NCBI GenBank assembly: GCA_030673845.1
Contig: JAUTCQ010000017.1
Span: 310,001-374,000, forward strand
Source: Verrucomicrobiota bacterium JB022
GTDB lineage: Bacteria > Verrucomicrobiota > Verrucomicrobiia > Opitutales > Oceanipulchritudinaceae
Direction: 5' to 3'
Length of the DNA: 64,000 bases
Shown: piece after piece, positions 8,882 through 19,365 of the stretch
How positions within the stretch are numbered: the first letter of the stretch is position 1
Layout of the letters: every line of letters begins with the position of its first letter
The notes under the pieces: generated by a model
Database searches by the model: none
What the model saw: the letters and a program-made list of their open reading frames with translations, nothing else
Told to the model about the DNA's origin: nothing
Translations under genes and position numbers: made by a program

Positions 8882-11461
8882 CTAATTCGCTACCACGTTG
8901 AGGATCTTGCCGGGGACGTAGATGACCTTGCGGATCGTCTTGCCTTCGAGGTGGGGGGCCACCTTCGGGTCGGCCTTGGCCTGTTCGAGCACCTGGGCTT
9001 GCGTGGCGTCTTTGGCGACGAGGGCTTCGCCGCGCGGCTTGCCGTTGATCAGCAGGCCGATCTTCACCTCCGAGGATTCAAGCAGCGAGGCGTCGTACTT
9101 CGGCCACGGTGCCTTGGCCACGGTGCCTTCGCCGCCGAGGCGCGCCCACAGCTCTTCCGCGATGTGCGGGCAGATGGGGGCGAGCAACTGGGCGAGAGTG
9201 CGGCCGGTCGAGGCCTGGACGGTCTCGGCCTTTGTCACGTGGTTCATGAAGATCATCATCTGGCTGACGGCCGTGTTGAAGCGGATGTGCTCCATGTCTT
9301 CCGACACCTTCTTGATCGTCTCGTGCAGCAGCTTGAGCGTATCGGGCTGCTCGTCGCCTTCGGTCTGCACCTTGGCGTTGAGGCTGCCGTCGCGCCCGCA
9401 GAACTCGTTCCACGTCTTCTGGAGGAAGCGGTAGACGCCCTTGATGCCGTCGCTCTTCCACGGCTTCATGTCTTCGAGCGGCCCCATAAACATGAGGTAG
9501 GCGCGCAGGGCGTCGGCCCCGAACTCGCTGATGTAGTCGTCGGGGTTGACCACGTTGCCGCGGCTCTTGGACATCTTTTCGCCGTCTTCGCCGAGGATGA
9601 TGCCCTGGTGGAAGAGGCGCAGGAAGGGCTCGGGCTCCTTCAGCACGCCGATGTCGACGAGCACCTGGTGCCAGAAGCGGGCGTAGAGCAGGTGAAGCGT
9701 TACGTGCTCGGTGCCGCCCATGTAAAAGTCGACACTGCCCCAGTAGTCGCGGATTTCCGGCGCGATCAATTCGTCCACGTTCTTGGGATCGAGGTAGCGC
9801 AGGTAATACCAGCAGCTACCGGCCCACTGCGGCATGGTGTTGGTTTCGCGGCGGGCGGGCACCCATTCGTCGCCTTGCGGGCGCTCTTCGGTGCGGCTGA
9901 CGCCTTCACCCGTGCGCAGGTTGAACCAGATGTCGACCCACTTGGTGATCTTGGCCAGCGGGCTTTCGCCGGTGCCGCTCGGCTGATAGTTTTCCGTCTC
10001 CGGCAACGTCAGCGGCAGTTGCGAGGGGGGCACAGGCAGGCCGTAGAAGGTCTCGCCCTGGTCTGCGTAGGCCACGGCTTCGGTCGGCATGTTGTCTGCC
10101 ACTTCGCCGCCAAGGGCCTTGGCTTGCTCGTAGGCGGCCTGATCGACAAAGACGATGGGGAAGGGCTCGCCCCAATAACGCTGACGGCTGAAGAGCCAGT
10201 CGCGCAGGCGGTAATTGACCTGGGCCTGACCGCGCTGCTTCTGCTCCAGCCACTTGATCATGGCGGCCTTGGCCTCCTCGATCTGCATGCCGTTGAGGAA
10301 GTCGCTGTTGATCGCGGGGCCGTCGCCGGTGTAAGCTCGTCCATTGAAGTCCTCCGGCGGCTGCACCGTACGCAGGATCGGCAGGTCGTACGTCTCGGCA
10401 AATTCCCAGTCGCGCTCGTCCTGACCGGGCACGGCCATGATCGCGCCGGTGCCGTAGCTGGCCAGCACGTAATCGGCGATCCAGATGGGCACGCGCTTGC
10501 CGTTGACGGGGTTGAGCGCGTAGCTGCCGGTGAAGACGCCCGTCTTGACCTTGGCCAGCTCGGTGCGCTCCAGGTCGCTCTTTTTCGCCGCCGCCTCGAT
10601 GTAGGCGTCGACGAGGGGGCGCTGCGCCTCGTTGGTCAGTTGCGGCACCAGCTTGTGCTCGGGCGAGAGCACCATGTAGGTGACGCCAAAGAGCGTGTCG
10701 GGCCGGGTGGTGTAAATCTCGATCTGCGCATCGCTCTCGGCCACGTCAAACGTGACTTGCGCGCCGGTGCTGCGGCCGATCCAGTGGGCCTGCTGCTTTT
10801 TCGACGATTCGGGCCAGTTGACGTTTTCGAGGCCCTGCAACAGCTTCTCGGCGTAGTTGGTGATGCGCAGCACCCATTGGCGCAGGTTCTTGCGCACCAC
10901 GGGGTGGCCGCCGACTTCGCTCTTGCCGTCGATCACTTCCTCATTGGCCAGCACGGTGCCGAGCGCGGGGCACCAGTTGACGGGCTGCTCGCTGACGTAG
11001 GCCAGACCGTGCTTGTAGAGCTGCAGGAAGATCCACTGCGTCCACTTGAAGTAGATCGGGTCGGTCGTGTTGATCTCGCGGTCCCAGTCGATGGCGAGGC
11101 CCAGCTTGTTCAGCTGACTGGTGAAATTCTTGACGTTTTGCTGGGTCGTCACGCGCGGGTGCTGACCCGTCTTGATCGCATACTGCTCCGCCGGCAGGCC
11201 AAAGGCGTCCCAACCCATCGGGTGCAGCACATTGTGGCCGGTGGCCCACTTGTAGCGCGCGAGCACGTCGCCCCCGGTAAAGTTCTCCGCGTGGCCCGCA
11301 TGGAGGCCCGCCCCGGAGGGGTAGGGATACATCTCCATGACGTAGTATTTGGGGCGCGTCGTGTCTCCGTCGATTGCGCGGAAGGTTTTTTCCACCGCCC
11401 ATTGCTTTTGCCAATAGGCTTCAATCGCCGAAAAGTCGTAATCTTTGCACTGCGTGGCCAT
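8882..11461 (-). CDS. leuS: leucine--tRNA ligase
   Basis: An 859-residue class I synthetase charging tRNA-Leu. The HIGH motif is HAGH at residues 54-57 (PYPSGAGLHAGHAENF). The editing domain follows around residues 220-420, with TTRPDTLFGVTYMVLSPEH and GTGAIMAVPGQDERDWEFA. KMSKS is in GEKMSKSRGNVVNPDD near residue 627. The C-terminal anticodon-binding region ends in KGKIL-type sequence (KVIYVPGKILNVVAN). Length and domain order are normal for bacterial LeuS. A weak purine stretch (AGAGAGCG) precedes the start. Its own terminator isolates it from cysS. Confidence 0.97.
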   Translation of the reverse strand: MATQCKDYDFSAIEAYWQKQWAVEKTFRAIDGDTTRPKYYVMEMYPYPSGAGLHAGHAENFTGGDVLARYKWATGHNVLHPMGWDAFGLPAEQYAIKTGQHPRVTTQQNVKNFTSQLNKLGLAIDWDREINTTDPIYFKWTQWIFLQLYKHGLAYVSEQPVNWCPALGTVLANEEVIDGKSEVGGHPVVRKNLRQWVLRITNYAEKLLQGLENVNWPESSKKQQAHWIGRSTGAQVTFDVAESDAQIEIYTTRPDTLFGVTYMVLSPEHKLVPQLTNEAQRPLVDAYIEAAAKKSDLERTELAKVKTGVFTGSYALNPVNGKRVPIWIADYVLASYGTGAIMAVPGQDERDWEFAETYDLPILRTVQPPEDFNGRAYTGDGPAINSDFLNGMQIEEAKAAMIKWLEQKQRGQAQVNYRLRDWLFSRQRYWGEPFPIVFVDQAAYEQAKALGGEVADNMPTEAVAYADQGETFYGLPVPPSQLPLTLPETENYQPSGTGESPLAKITKWVDIWFNLRTGEGVSRTEERPQGDEWVPARRETNTMPQWAGSCWYYLRYLDPKNVDELIAPEIRDYWGSVDFYMGGTEHVTLHLLYARFWHQVLVDIGVLKEPEPFLRLFHQGIILGEDGEKMSKSRGNVVNPDDYISEFGADALRAYLMFMGPLEDMKPWKSDGIKGVYRFLQKTWNEFCGRDGSLNAKVQTEGDEQPDTLKLLHETIKKVSEDMEHIRFNTAVSQMMIFMNHVTKAETVQASTGRTLAQLLAPICPHIAEELWARLGGEGTVAKAPWPKYDASLLESSEVKIGLLINGKPRGEALVAKDATQAQVLEQAKADPKVAPHLEGKTIRKVIYVPGKILNVVAN

Positions 11462-11641
11462 GATCGCTCTCTAGGTAAAGCGGCCAGCTTGCGGCGCGGG
11501 GCGGCGGAGGTCAACGCCGGAAGGGCGTGCACGATAGGTTGAGAAAATCAGGTGCGATATTTGCAAAAAGCCGGACAATGGGCCATTGTGCCTATGTCTC
11601 TGCTAGGCTGAGACCCGATCTAGCTCTCATTCTGCAATGTC

Positions 11642-11917
11642 ATGAGTATCCGTTCCGAAGTCCAACGGCGTCGACGCTATCAGCTATTGCTGACCATGGG
11701 CATCGTCTGCGCTCTTTTTGTCATGGCCCTGGGTCAGCATTTCGACCAACCCTACCTGCGCCTGCCGCTCAACGGTGCGCTGAGCCTGAGCGTGGTCCTG
11801 ATCACGAGCGGTATCCTCTTTTCGGCCAGCACCTGGCGTTGCCCCGCCTGTCAGAGCCACTTGGGCCACTCGATCAATCCGAGCCATTGCCGGGGCTGCG
11901 GGCGTCGCTTGCGTTAG
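11642..11917 (+). CDS. small membrane protein with C-terminal zinc ribbon
   Basis: A 91-residue protein. Two hydrophobic segments (about residues 15-33 and 43-63) are followed by CPACQSHLGHSINPSHC and CRGCGRRLR, that is, two CxxC pairs that would bind one zinc ion as a zinc ribbon facing the cytoplasm or periplasm. No family name is assigned and no function is claimed. It sits alone between leuS (divergent) and the acyltransferase gene. Confidence 0.6.
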   Translation: MSIRSEVQRRRRYQLLLTMGIVCALFVMALGQHFDQPYLRLPLNGALSLSVVLITSGILFSASTWRCPACQSHLGHSINPSHCRGCGRRLR

Positions 11918-12098
11918 TTAAGCGCGAGGAGTTTGCAGATTTACTTTAGTTGCACATCGCCTGCCTAACGTCAGTTTTGGCCTTGCAGGTTGAAGGATGC
12001 GCACCGGCGGCTGCCGATTGATCCGGGCCGCTGATGCTGCCCAGGAGATGGGCGTTGGGGTAATCGGCTGGTGCTGATCCCGCTCCTTGCCCGGTTCG

Positions 12099-12755
12099 AT
12101 GTCATTACAGTCTTTTTACTTGTCTGAACACCCGGGCGTACGGGTGTATTGGCCCGCTATTTGTGCTGGCATGGCCTCCGCTGAAAGCGAAACCACCATC
12201 TCTCATCGCTTCCGGCCCATGCTTCCTGCCCTCCTGAAATCCCCCAGACGATCAGATGTGGCGCTACGCCTGATCAACTTCTTCGTCCAACGCCTTGTCG
12301 GCCTTAATGCCGACTTCCCGCACGCGGTGCACTTTACGTCTCGCGTGGTGAACCCGCAAAAGCTGCGCTACCACCCAGACGATGAAACGCTGCGCAGCTT
12401 CGCCCGCTCGGCCGGGTGCTACTTCCAGCCCAACAACGGCATTTACCTCGGGCGGCGCGTGCTGATCGGCCCAGGGGTCAAGATCATCAGCGCCAACCAC
12501 CGCGACCGACAAGTCGATGCCTGGCAGCAAGGGGCGCCGGTCGAGATTGGCGACGATTGCTGGATCGGCGCCAACGCGGTGATCCTGCCGGGGGTGCGCC
12601 TGGGCGCGCGCTGCATCGTGGGGGCAGGGGCCATCGTCACGCAGTCCTTCGACGAGCCCGATTTGATAATCGGCGGCAACCCAGCGCGCGTCATTCGGCG
12701 CCGCTCAGCCCGGGCCACGTGCGAAGAGGAAGCGCTCAACGCCCTCGTATCCTGA
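12099..12755 (+). CDS. hexapeptide-repeat (left-handed beta-helix) acyltransferase
   Basis: A protein of about 218 residues. The C-terminal half shows the isoleucine-patch hexapeptide repeats of the LbH acyltransferase fold: GIYLGRRVLIGPGVKIISANH, then VEIGDDCWIGANAVILPG, VRLGARCIVGAGAIVT, and the terminal DLIIGGNPARVI typical of maltose/galactoside O-acetyltransferase-like enzymes. The catalytic His is probably in ISANHRD. The N-terminal 100 residues are not recognised. An alternative start is ATG at 12216. These enzymes move acetyl or other acyl groups from CoA to sugars; the acceptor is unknown. Confidence 0.8.
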   Translation: MSLQSFYLSEHPGVRVYWPAICAGMASAESETTISHRFRPMLPALLKSPRRSDVALRLINFFVQRLVGLNADFPHAVHFTSRVVNPQKLRYHPDDETLRSFARSAGCYFQPNNGIYLGRRVLIGPGVKIISANHRDRQVDAWQQGAPVEIGDDCWIGANAVILPGVRLGARCIVGAGAIVTQSFDEPDLIIGGNPARVIRRRSARATCEEEALNALVS

Positions 12756-12825
12756 GCCGGGCGCATTTGCCGATAAATCCGCTTGTGCCGGGCGGGCCGG
12801 GGCGCGAACCTGAGGGCGGTATCCT

Positions 12826-13188
12826 ATGGTTCTCATCCTCACGCTTTTCATGGCGATCGTCGCCCTCGACACGATGCGCAAGCGGGCCCGTCTGCGGCAA
12901 ATGGAGGAATCGCCGTTGAGCAAGGCGACTCCCGAGCAGTTCCGCGAGTGGCGCACGCAGCAGCGCAAGGCCCTCGACCTGCTCATGCGGGCCTGCAAGA
13001 TCTATTTCTTCACCTGTGTGCCCGCTACCTTTGTCGCGCCGCGCCTGCAGAGCGAATCGCTTGCGCTCGGCATGGTGATCATCGCCGGGCTCGGCCTCGT
13101 CGCGACGCTCGTCTTTGCCATCCGCCACTGGAAGGAAGCCAGCAAGGCCCGCGACTTGCGCAAGGAATACCACATCATCTTCGCCTAG
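12826..13188 (+). CDS. small membrane protein, unknown function
   Basis: A 120-residue protein predicted to cross the membrane about three times: a very N-terminal helix (VLILTLFMAIVAL), a second around residues 58-70 and a third around 80-98. Between the first and second is a charged stretch rich in Arg, Lys and Glu. No family is recognised. It follows the acyltransferase gene by 70 bases on the same strand and could share its transcript. Confidence 0.55.
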   Translation: MVLILTLFMAIVALDTMRKRARLRQMEESPLSKATPEQFREWRTQQRKALDLLMRACKIYFFTCVPATFVAPRLQSESLALGMVIIAGLGLVATLVFAIRHWKEASKARDLRKEYHIIFA

Positions 13189-13196
13189 GGGCTATG

Positions 13197-13228
13197 GGGC
13201 CACGGATAAACACGGATTTACACGGATG
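13197..13228. repeat. tandem ACACGGAT-type short repeat
   Basis: CCACGGAT, ACACGGAT and ACACGGAT follow one another with 3-4 base spacers (GGGGCCACGGATAAACACGG, then ATTTACACGGATG). A related unit occurs at 54592-54660. The last copy supplies the ATG of the next small gene. Confidence 0.6.
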
Positions 13229-13519
13229 AAGTGGCTCTTGGGCTTAAGCCTCTCGCTGATTGGCGTGAGTTTATTGACGACCTGTATTCTTTTGCTGGCA
13301 AGCCGGGCATTTACCGTGTCTGGACTTCCGAATCAACCAGAGGCTTGGGGCTGGGCAGGAAACGCTTTCTGGAGTGCCGCGCTGTTGACCGGTGTGGTTG
13401 TGGCGGTGGGCTTGATTGGATGGGGCGGTTACACGCTTAGCGCTGGAATTAGATCTTCCATTTTTGCCCACAAAAAAGGCGCTCCCGCCGAAACGGAAGC
13501 GCCTGGGGAAACTCGTTGA
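13226..13519 (+). CDS. small two-helix membrane protein, unknown
   Basis: A protein of about 97 residues. The N-terminus MKWLLGLSLSLIGVSLLTT reads as a signal anchor, and a second hydrophobic helix lies near residues 50-75. The last 20 residues (HKKGAPAETEAPGETR) are encoded by the terminator of the convergent argG gene, so the native C-terminus may once have been elsewhere. The start codon lies inside a short dispersed repeat and has no ribosome-binding site. No family is recognised. Confidence 0.4.
   Translation: MKWLLGLSLSLIGVSLLTTCILLLASRAFTVSGLPNQPEAWGWAGNAFWSAALLTGVVVAVGLIGWGGYTLSAGIRSSIFAHKKGAPAETEAPGETR
13472..13503 (-). terminator. rho-independent terminator of argG
   Basis: On the minus strand, GGCGCTTCCG and CGGGAGCGCC form a near-perfect stem around a short loop, followed by TTTTTTG. 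It begins about 26 bases after the argG stop and lies within the 3' end of the convergent small membrane-protein gene. Confidence 0.85.
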
Positions 13520-13528
13520 GGCAGGGCC

Positions 13529-14782
<1,254 letters not shown>

Positions 14783-14800
14783 GGGAAAAAAGGTGTGATG

Positions 14801-14993
14801 AACAGGAGTTAAAAGGAGTTAAAAGGAGTTAAAAAGAGGCGGTTTGGAACAGAAGGTAACGAGGTGAACGAAGAGGATTTTACCGCAGAACTTCGAGAAC
14901 GCGAAGACAGAAAGGGCAAAACTTATACCCAGCCCCTTCGCGTTCTCATCCTCTGCGATCAGGAACTCTTTTTCACTCCTTTTAACTCCTGTT
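14801..14993. repeat. 193-base interrupted palindrome between argF and argG
   Basis: The 19-base outer arms AACAGGAGTTAAAAGGAGT (14801-14819) and 14975-14993 are perfect inverted copies. The left arm is extended by direct repeats of GGAGTTAAAA (three units). Inside, GAGAACGCGAAG at about 14895-14906 pairs with CTTCGCGTTCTC at 14937-14948. It could attenuate argF-argG read-through or be a small mobile repeat. Confidence 0.7.
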
Positions 14994-15004
14994 CCAATTT
15001 TCTC

Positions 15005-15949
15005 CTAGGCTTCGGCGAGTTTGCAGAGGATCGCCTTCTGCACGTGGAGGCGGTTTTCGGCCTCGTCGTAGACGATGGACTGGGGGCTCTGGTAGACTTC
15101 AGCGGACACCTCTTCGCCTTCGTGGGCGGGGAGGCAGTGCATGAAGTAGGCACCGGGGCGGGCCTCGGCCATCATGGTGGCGTCGACCTGATAAGGGGCG
15201 AGCTCGCGCAGGCGGGCTTCCTTCTCGGCCTCGTCGCCCATGCTCACCCACACGTCGGTGTAGACCACGTCGGCGTCCTTGGCGGCAGCCTTGGCATCGG
15301 TGGTAAACTCGTAGGTGGGCTTGAGCCCGGCCTGGCGTAACAGCGTGTCGACGACGGGGCGGGGGCGGTATTTCTCCGGCCCGGTAAGGCTGATCTGCAT
15401 GCCGAAGTGCGCCGCGCCGAGGATCCAGCTATGGGCCATGTTGCTCGCGCAGTCGCCCACAAACGTGATCTTGCGGCCTGCGAGCGAGTCGACAAGCGAC
15501 TTGCCGGGCTGGGCCCAACGCTCGATCAGCGTAAAGAGGTCGCTATAGATCTGGCAGGGGTGCAGCAGGTCGGTCAGCGCGTTGACGACGGGCACGGTGC
15601 CTTCGCGCGCCAGCTCTTCCACCACGTCGTGGCTGAAGGTGCGGATGACGATGCCGTGGATGTAGCGGCTGAGTACGCGGGCGGTATCGGCCACCGTTTC
15701 ACCCCGGCCCATCTGCGTCTTGCTCTGGTCGAGGTACATCGGGTGGCCGCCCAGCTCGTGGATGCCGACTTCGAAGGACACGCGGGTGCGGGTGCTGCTC
15801 TTGTGGAAGATCAGCGCCCAAGTCTGCCCTTCCAGCGGGCGGGGCTGGCTGGAGCGGCCACGGCCTTCTTTGAGGGACTTGGCCAGTTGGAAGATCTCCT
15901 CGGCCTCGTCGCGGGTAAAGTCGGTATCTTGCAGGAAACTTCTCGCCAT
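15005..15949 (-). CDS. argF: ornithine carbamoyltransferase
   Basis: A 314-residue enzyme making citrulline from ornithine and carbamoyl phosphate. The carbamoyl-phosphate motif STRTR is at residues 52-56, HPCQIYSD matches the HPxQ element, and HCLPAHEGEE near residue 272 carries the ornithine-side catalytic Cys. Length is normal. It starts 12 bases downstream of argD on the same strand, consistent with co-transcription. Confidence 0.97.
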   Translation of the reverse strand: MARSFLQDTDFTRDEAEEIFQLAKSLKEGRGRSSQPRPLEGQTWALIFHKSSTRTRVSFEVGIHELGGHPMYLDQSKTQMGRGETVADTARVLSRYIHGIVIRTFSHDVVEELAREGTVPVVNALTDLLHPCQIYSDLFTLIERWAQPGKSLVDSLAGRKITFVGDCASNMAHSWILGAAHFGMQISLTGPEKYRPRPVVDTLLRQAGLKPTYEFTTDAKAAAKDADVVYTDVWVSMGDEAEKEARLRELAPYQVDATMMAEARPGAYFMHCLPAHEGEEVSAEVYQSPQSIVYDEAENRLHVQKAILCKLAEA

Positions 15950-15961
15950 CGGTTCAGGTAG

Positions 15962-17197
15962 TTAGGCTGTGGGCGTGGTGCCAAAGACAAAATCGAGGAT
16001 CTCGATGCCGTTTTCGAGGTCGCGCATCGAGGCGTTGAGCGCCGGCAGGAGACGGATCGCATCCGTGCCGCCGCGGACGGTGAGCAGCCCTTGCTCGCGC
16101 AGCTTGCCCATCCAGAAGCTCGGGTCGCCCTTGACGACGAGCGCGAGGTGGTAGCCTTGCCCCCGGACGCCCGAAAGCTTCTCCGGGTGGCGGCGCACCA
16201 TATCCTCCAGTTGTGCCACGAAGGCCTGGGACTGGGTCGTCACCTTTTCGAGCAAGTCTTCCTGCTCGATGGCGTCGATCACTGCGTTGGCGGCGGCGCA
16301 GGCCAGCGGGTTGCCCCCGAAGGTCGAGCCGTGGCTGCCGGCGGTAAAGAGCTCGTCGTAGCCGCGCCGCGCCCAGATGGCACCGATGGGGAAGCCACCG
16401 CCGAGGCCCTTGGCCATGCCGATGGCATCAGGCACAATCCCGGCCTTTTCATAGGCAAAGAAGGTGCCCGTCCGGCCGATGCCGCACTGGACTTCGTCGA
16501 TCAGCAGCATCACGCCCCGCTCGTCGCACAGCTCGCGCAGGCCTTGGAGAAACTCGACCGTAGCCGGCAACACGCCGCTTTCGCCCTGGATCGTTTCGAT
16601 CATCACCGCACAGGTGGCGTCGTCGATCGCATCGGCAAAGGCCTGCACGTTGTTGAACTCCGCGTGAGCAAAGCCCGGCAGCATCGGTTCGAAGCCGTGC
16701 TGGATCTTCGCCTGCGGGGTGGCGGCCATCCCGCCAAACGTCCGCCCGTGGAAGGCTTTCTCGGCGGTCACGACCTTGTAGATCTTGCCCGCTTCGCCCC
16801 CTGCGCGCTGGCGGCCCCAGAGCCGGGCCAGCTTGATCAGGGCCTCATTGGCTTCGGTGCCGCTGTTGCAGAAGAACGCCCGGCCTTCGCCTGCGCGCTC
16901 GCACAACCGCTGGGCCAGCCGGCCTTGCGTCTCGAAGTGGTAGAGGTTGCTGAGGTGGGCGAGCTGGGAAGCCTGCTGCTGCACCACCTGCACCCAGTGA
17001 GGGTGGGCGTGCCCGAGCGTATTGGTGGCGATGCCGGAGCAAAAATCGAGATAACGTCGGCCCTCGGCATCCCAGACATAGCTACCCTGGCCGCGCACGG
17101 CTGTGAACGGGGCGGGTGCATAGTTCTTCATCACGTGCGCCTCATACTGGGCGGCCACGCGCTGACTGGTGACTTTGCTGGCGGTTACGGAGGCCAT
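15962..17197 (-). CDS. argD: acetylornithine aminotransferase
   Basis: A 411-residue class III PLP aminotransferase converting N-acetylglutamate semialdehyde to N-acetylornithine. Family motifs are FCNSGTEANEALIKLAR, LLIDEVQCGIGRTG, and the PLP-lysine region GMAKGLGGGFPIGA near residue 263. Its ATG overlaps the argB stop (TAATG), so translation is probably coupled. A role also in lysine synthesis is possible for this family but not shown here. Confidence 0.95.
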   Translation of the reverse strand: MASVTASKVTSQRVAAQYEAHVMKNYAPAPFTAVRGQGSYVWDAEGRRYLDFCSGIATNTLGHAHPHWVQVVQQQASQLAHLSNLYHFETQGRLAQRLCERAGEGRAFFCNSGTEANEALIKLARLWGRQRAGGEAGKIYKVVTAEKAFHGRTFGGMAATPQAKIQHGFEPMLPGFAHAEFNNVQAFADAIDDATCAVMIETIQGESGVLPATVEFLQGLRELCDERGVMLLIDEVQCGIGRTGTFFAYEKAGIVPDAIGMAKGLGGGFPIGAIWARRGYDELFTAGSHGSTFGGNPLACAAANAVIDAIEQEDLLEKVTTQSQAFVAQLEDMVRRHPEKLSGVRGQGYHLALVVKGDPSFWMGKLREQGLLTVRGGTDAIRLLPALNASMRDLENGIEILDFVFGTTPTA

Positions 17198-18078
17198 TAA
17201 TCCTGTGTTTTGACGATTTCTGTGCCGACACCTTTGTCGGTAAAGATTTCGAGCAGCAGGCTGTGCGGCAGCCGGCCGTCGATGAAGTGAACGCGGTGCA
17301 CGCCTTGGTTGACCGCGTTCACGGCGCTGTCCACCTTGGGGAGCATGCCCTTGCCGATGGTGCCGTCGGCCTTCAGCAGCTTCACTTGCTCGACCGGGAG
17401 GGTTGAGATGAGGGTGCTGGGGTCCTTCGGGTTGCGCAGCAGGCCGGGCACGTCGCAGAGGTAGACGAGGCGGCGCGCACCGAGAGCAGCGGCCACGGCA
17501 GCGGCAGCCACATCGGCGTTCACGTTGTGGAGGTCGCCATTCACGTCTTTGGCGACGGGGGAAATTACGGGCAGCTTGCCTTGGTCGATCTGGGTCTGGA
17601 TCGCGTCGGCATCGACGGCGTCGACCACGCCCACATAGCCGAGGTCGACCGGTTGGCCGTCGGCGTCGGCGGTCAGGCGGTGGCAGGTGAGCACGTCCTG
17701 GCCGCGCACCCCGGCAGGCTGGGCACCCTTGGAGCGCAGGTTATCGCAGATGCCAGCGTTGATTTTGCCGTTGAGCACCTGCTCGACGATTTTCACCGTC
17801 GCGGCGTCGGTCACGCGCAAGCCGTTGATGAAGACGGGCTCGAGCTTGGCTTCGGCCATCGCCTGGTTGATCGCCGGGCCGCCGCCGTGCACGACGACGA
17901 CGCGCAGGCCCACCGCCGCGAGGAACGCGAGGTCGAGCGAGACGCCATGCTGCGCCTGCTCGGTGTCCATGAACGAGCCGCCAAACTTCACCACGAAGAT
18001 GGAGTCGCGAAAGCGCTGGATGTAGGGCAGGGCCTCGAGCAGGACCTCGGTCTTGGTCTGGATGTCGATGTCGATCAC
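17197..18078 (-). CDS. argB: acetylglutamate kinase
   Basis: A 293-residue amino-acid kinase phosphorylating N-acetylglutamate. The N-terminal nucleotide motif is VVKFGGSFM (K31), and the substrate loop VVHGGGPAINQAM follows near residue 64. The C-terminal GGMLPK-type segment is represented by GKGMLPKVDSAV. The order argJ-argB-argD is that of the classic cluster; it begins 12 bases after the argJ stop codon. Confidence 0.96.
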   Translation of the reverse strand: MIDIDIQTKTEVLLEALPYIQRFRDSIFVVKFGGSFMDTEQAQHGVSLDLAFLAAVGLRVVVVHGGGPAINQAMAEAKLEPVFINGLRVTDAATVKIVEQVLNGKINAGICDNLRSKGAQPAGVRGQDVLTCHRLTADADGQPVDLGYVGVVDAVDADAIQTQIDQGKLPVISPVAKDVNGDLHNVNADVAAAAVAAALGARRLVYLCDVPGLLRNPKDPSTLISTLPVEQVKLLKADGTIGKGMLPKVDSAVNAVNQGVHRVHFIDGRLPHSLLLEIFTDKGVGTEIVKTQD

Positions 18079-18090
18079 AGTCGGAAAAGC

Positions 18091-19332
18091 TTATTCGGAT
18101 TTGTTGTAGTCCACGTAGCCCTCGGTGAGGTCGGCCGCGAAGAAGCGCTGGCTGGCCTCGCCCTGACCCAGGTGCAGCTCGATCGTGAAGTTGGGCAGGC
18201 TCACGATCTGCTTCCAGGTCGGCTTGAGGTCGGGGTAGAGCCGCGCCTTGACGAAGGCGGGCACGGCGGGCGTGTTGGCGCTCGCGCGGTAATACAGCTC
18301 GATCTCTTCCTCGCGCATGGGCACGCCCGCATAGCCGGCCGCGTCGAGGATCCGGCCCCAGTTCGGGTCGTTGCCATACCAGGAGCTCTTGACGAGCAGG
18401 CTGTTGCCGATCGCGCGGGCCACCTTCTCGGCGTCCTCCAGCGAGGCGGCGCCCGTCACCTTCAGCTCCACGACCTTGGTGATGCGCTCGCCATCGCCCA
18501 CGATCATGCGGGCCAGGCGTTGGCAGACGTGGTGCAGTGCAGTTTCAAAGGCGGCGAGCGCTTCCGATTCTGCCGTGATCTCGATGCCGCTGACGCCGTT
18601 GGCGAGCACCAGGACGGTGTCGTTGGTGCTCATGTCGCCGTCGACGCTGATCGCGTTGAAGGTATCGACCACGAAGCGGGAAAGCATCTGCTGGAGCAGG
18701 GGCTGCTCGACCTTCGCATCGGTCGCGATAAAGGCGAGCATCGTGGCCATGTTGGGCTCGATCATGCCCGCACCCTTGGCCATGGCGGAGAGGGTGATCT
18801 CCTGCTCGCCCACCGGCACCTTCACGGTCACGACCTTGGGCCGCGTGTCGGAGGTAAGGATGGCGTCGGCGGCCTTCAGGCCTTCGATGTGGGTCGAGCC
18901 GAGCTGCTGGGCGGCCTGCTGGATGCCCGGCAGGATTACGTCCATCGGCAGCGGCTGGCCGATCCGGCCGGTCGAGGCCACGAAAAAGCCTTTGCCTTCT
19001 TGCCGGAGCGCGCGTGCGGTTGCCTGCTGCATCGCCTCCGCGTCTTTCCGACCCTCGTCACCCGTGCAGGCGTTGGCGTTGCCGCTGTTGGCGACGAGGC
19101 CGTGGCAGGGCTGGGCGGACTTCAGGATTTCCCGGCAGAGCTGGACGGGCGCGGCGGGCAACGCGTGCTGCGTGAAGACGCCCGCCGCTGTGCAAGGCTG
19201 CTCGGAGTAGGCGACGGCAAGGTCCAGGCGGTCGGTGCCCTTGCGGCGGATGTCGGCCGCGACGGCGGCGGCCTGGAATCCAGGCGTGTCAGTCAGCCCG
19301 GAGGGCGAGAGGACTTCGTAAAACAAGGGCAT
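18091..19332 (-). CDS. argJ: bifunctional glutamate N-acetyltransferase / amino-acid acetyltransferase
   Basis: A 413-residue ArgJ that recycles the acetyl group from N-acetylornithine to glutamate. The self-cleavage and nucleophile site is visible in KGAGMIEPNMATMLAF, where the Thr of ATML becomes the N-terminus of the beta chain. Other conserved parts are VANSGNANACTG and SVDGDMSTNDTVL. Having argJ means the acetylated cycle is used; whether this copy also uses acetyl-CoA cannot be read from sequence. Confidence 0.96.
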   Translation of the reverse strand: MPLFYEVLSPSGLTDTPGFQAAAVAADIRRKGTDRLDLAVAYSEQPCTAAGVFTQHALPAAPVQLCREILKSAQPCHGLVANSGNANACTGDEGRKDAEAMQQATARALRQEGKGFFVASTGRIGQPLPMDVILPGIQQAAQQLGSTHIEGLKAADAILTSDTRPKVVTVKVPVGEQEITLSAMAKGAGMIEPNMATMLAFIATDAKVEQPLLQQMLSRFVVDTFNAISVDGDMSTNDTVLVLANGVSGIEITAESEALAAFETALHHVCQRLARMIVGDGERITKVVELKVTGAASLEDAEKVARAIGNSLLVKSSWYGNDPNWGRILDAAGYAGVPMREEEIELYYRASANTPAVPAFVKARLYPDLKPTWKQIVSLPNFTIELHLGQGEASQRFFAADLTEGYVDYNKSE

Positions 19333-19365
19333 CGTTTGGATCAGTTAAAAGGCGGGCGTCGAGGG

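Noticed and set aside
8951-11542. An 863-codon plus-strand frame opposite leuS
   Set aside because: It is antisense to a clear LeuS with all motifs; its composition (very rich in Val, Gly, His, Leu) is that of a shadow frame.
12040-12098. Hairpin-like GC-rich segment before the acyltransferase
   Set aside because: Pairings are short and interrupted, without a T-tract or similarity to the repeats described elsewhere.
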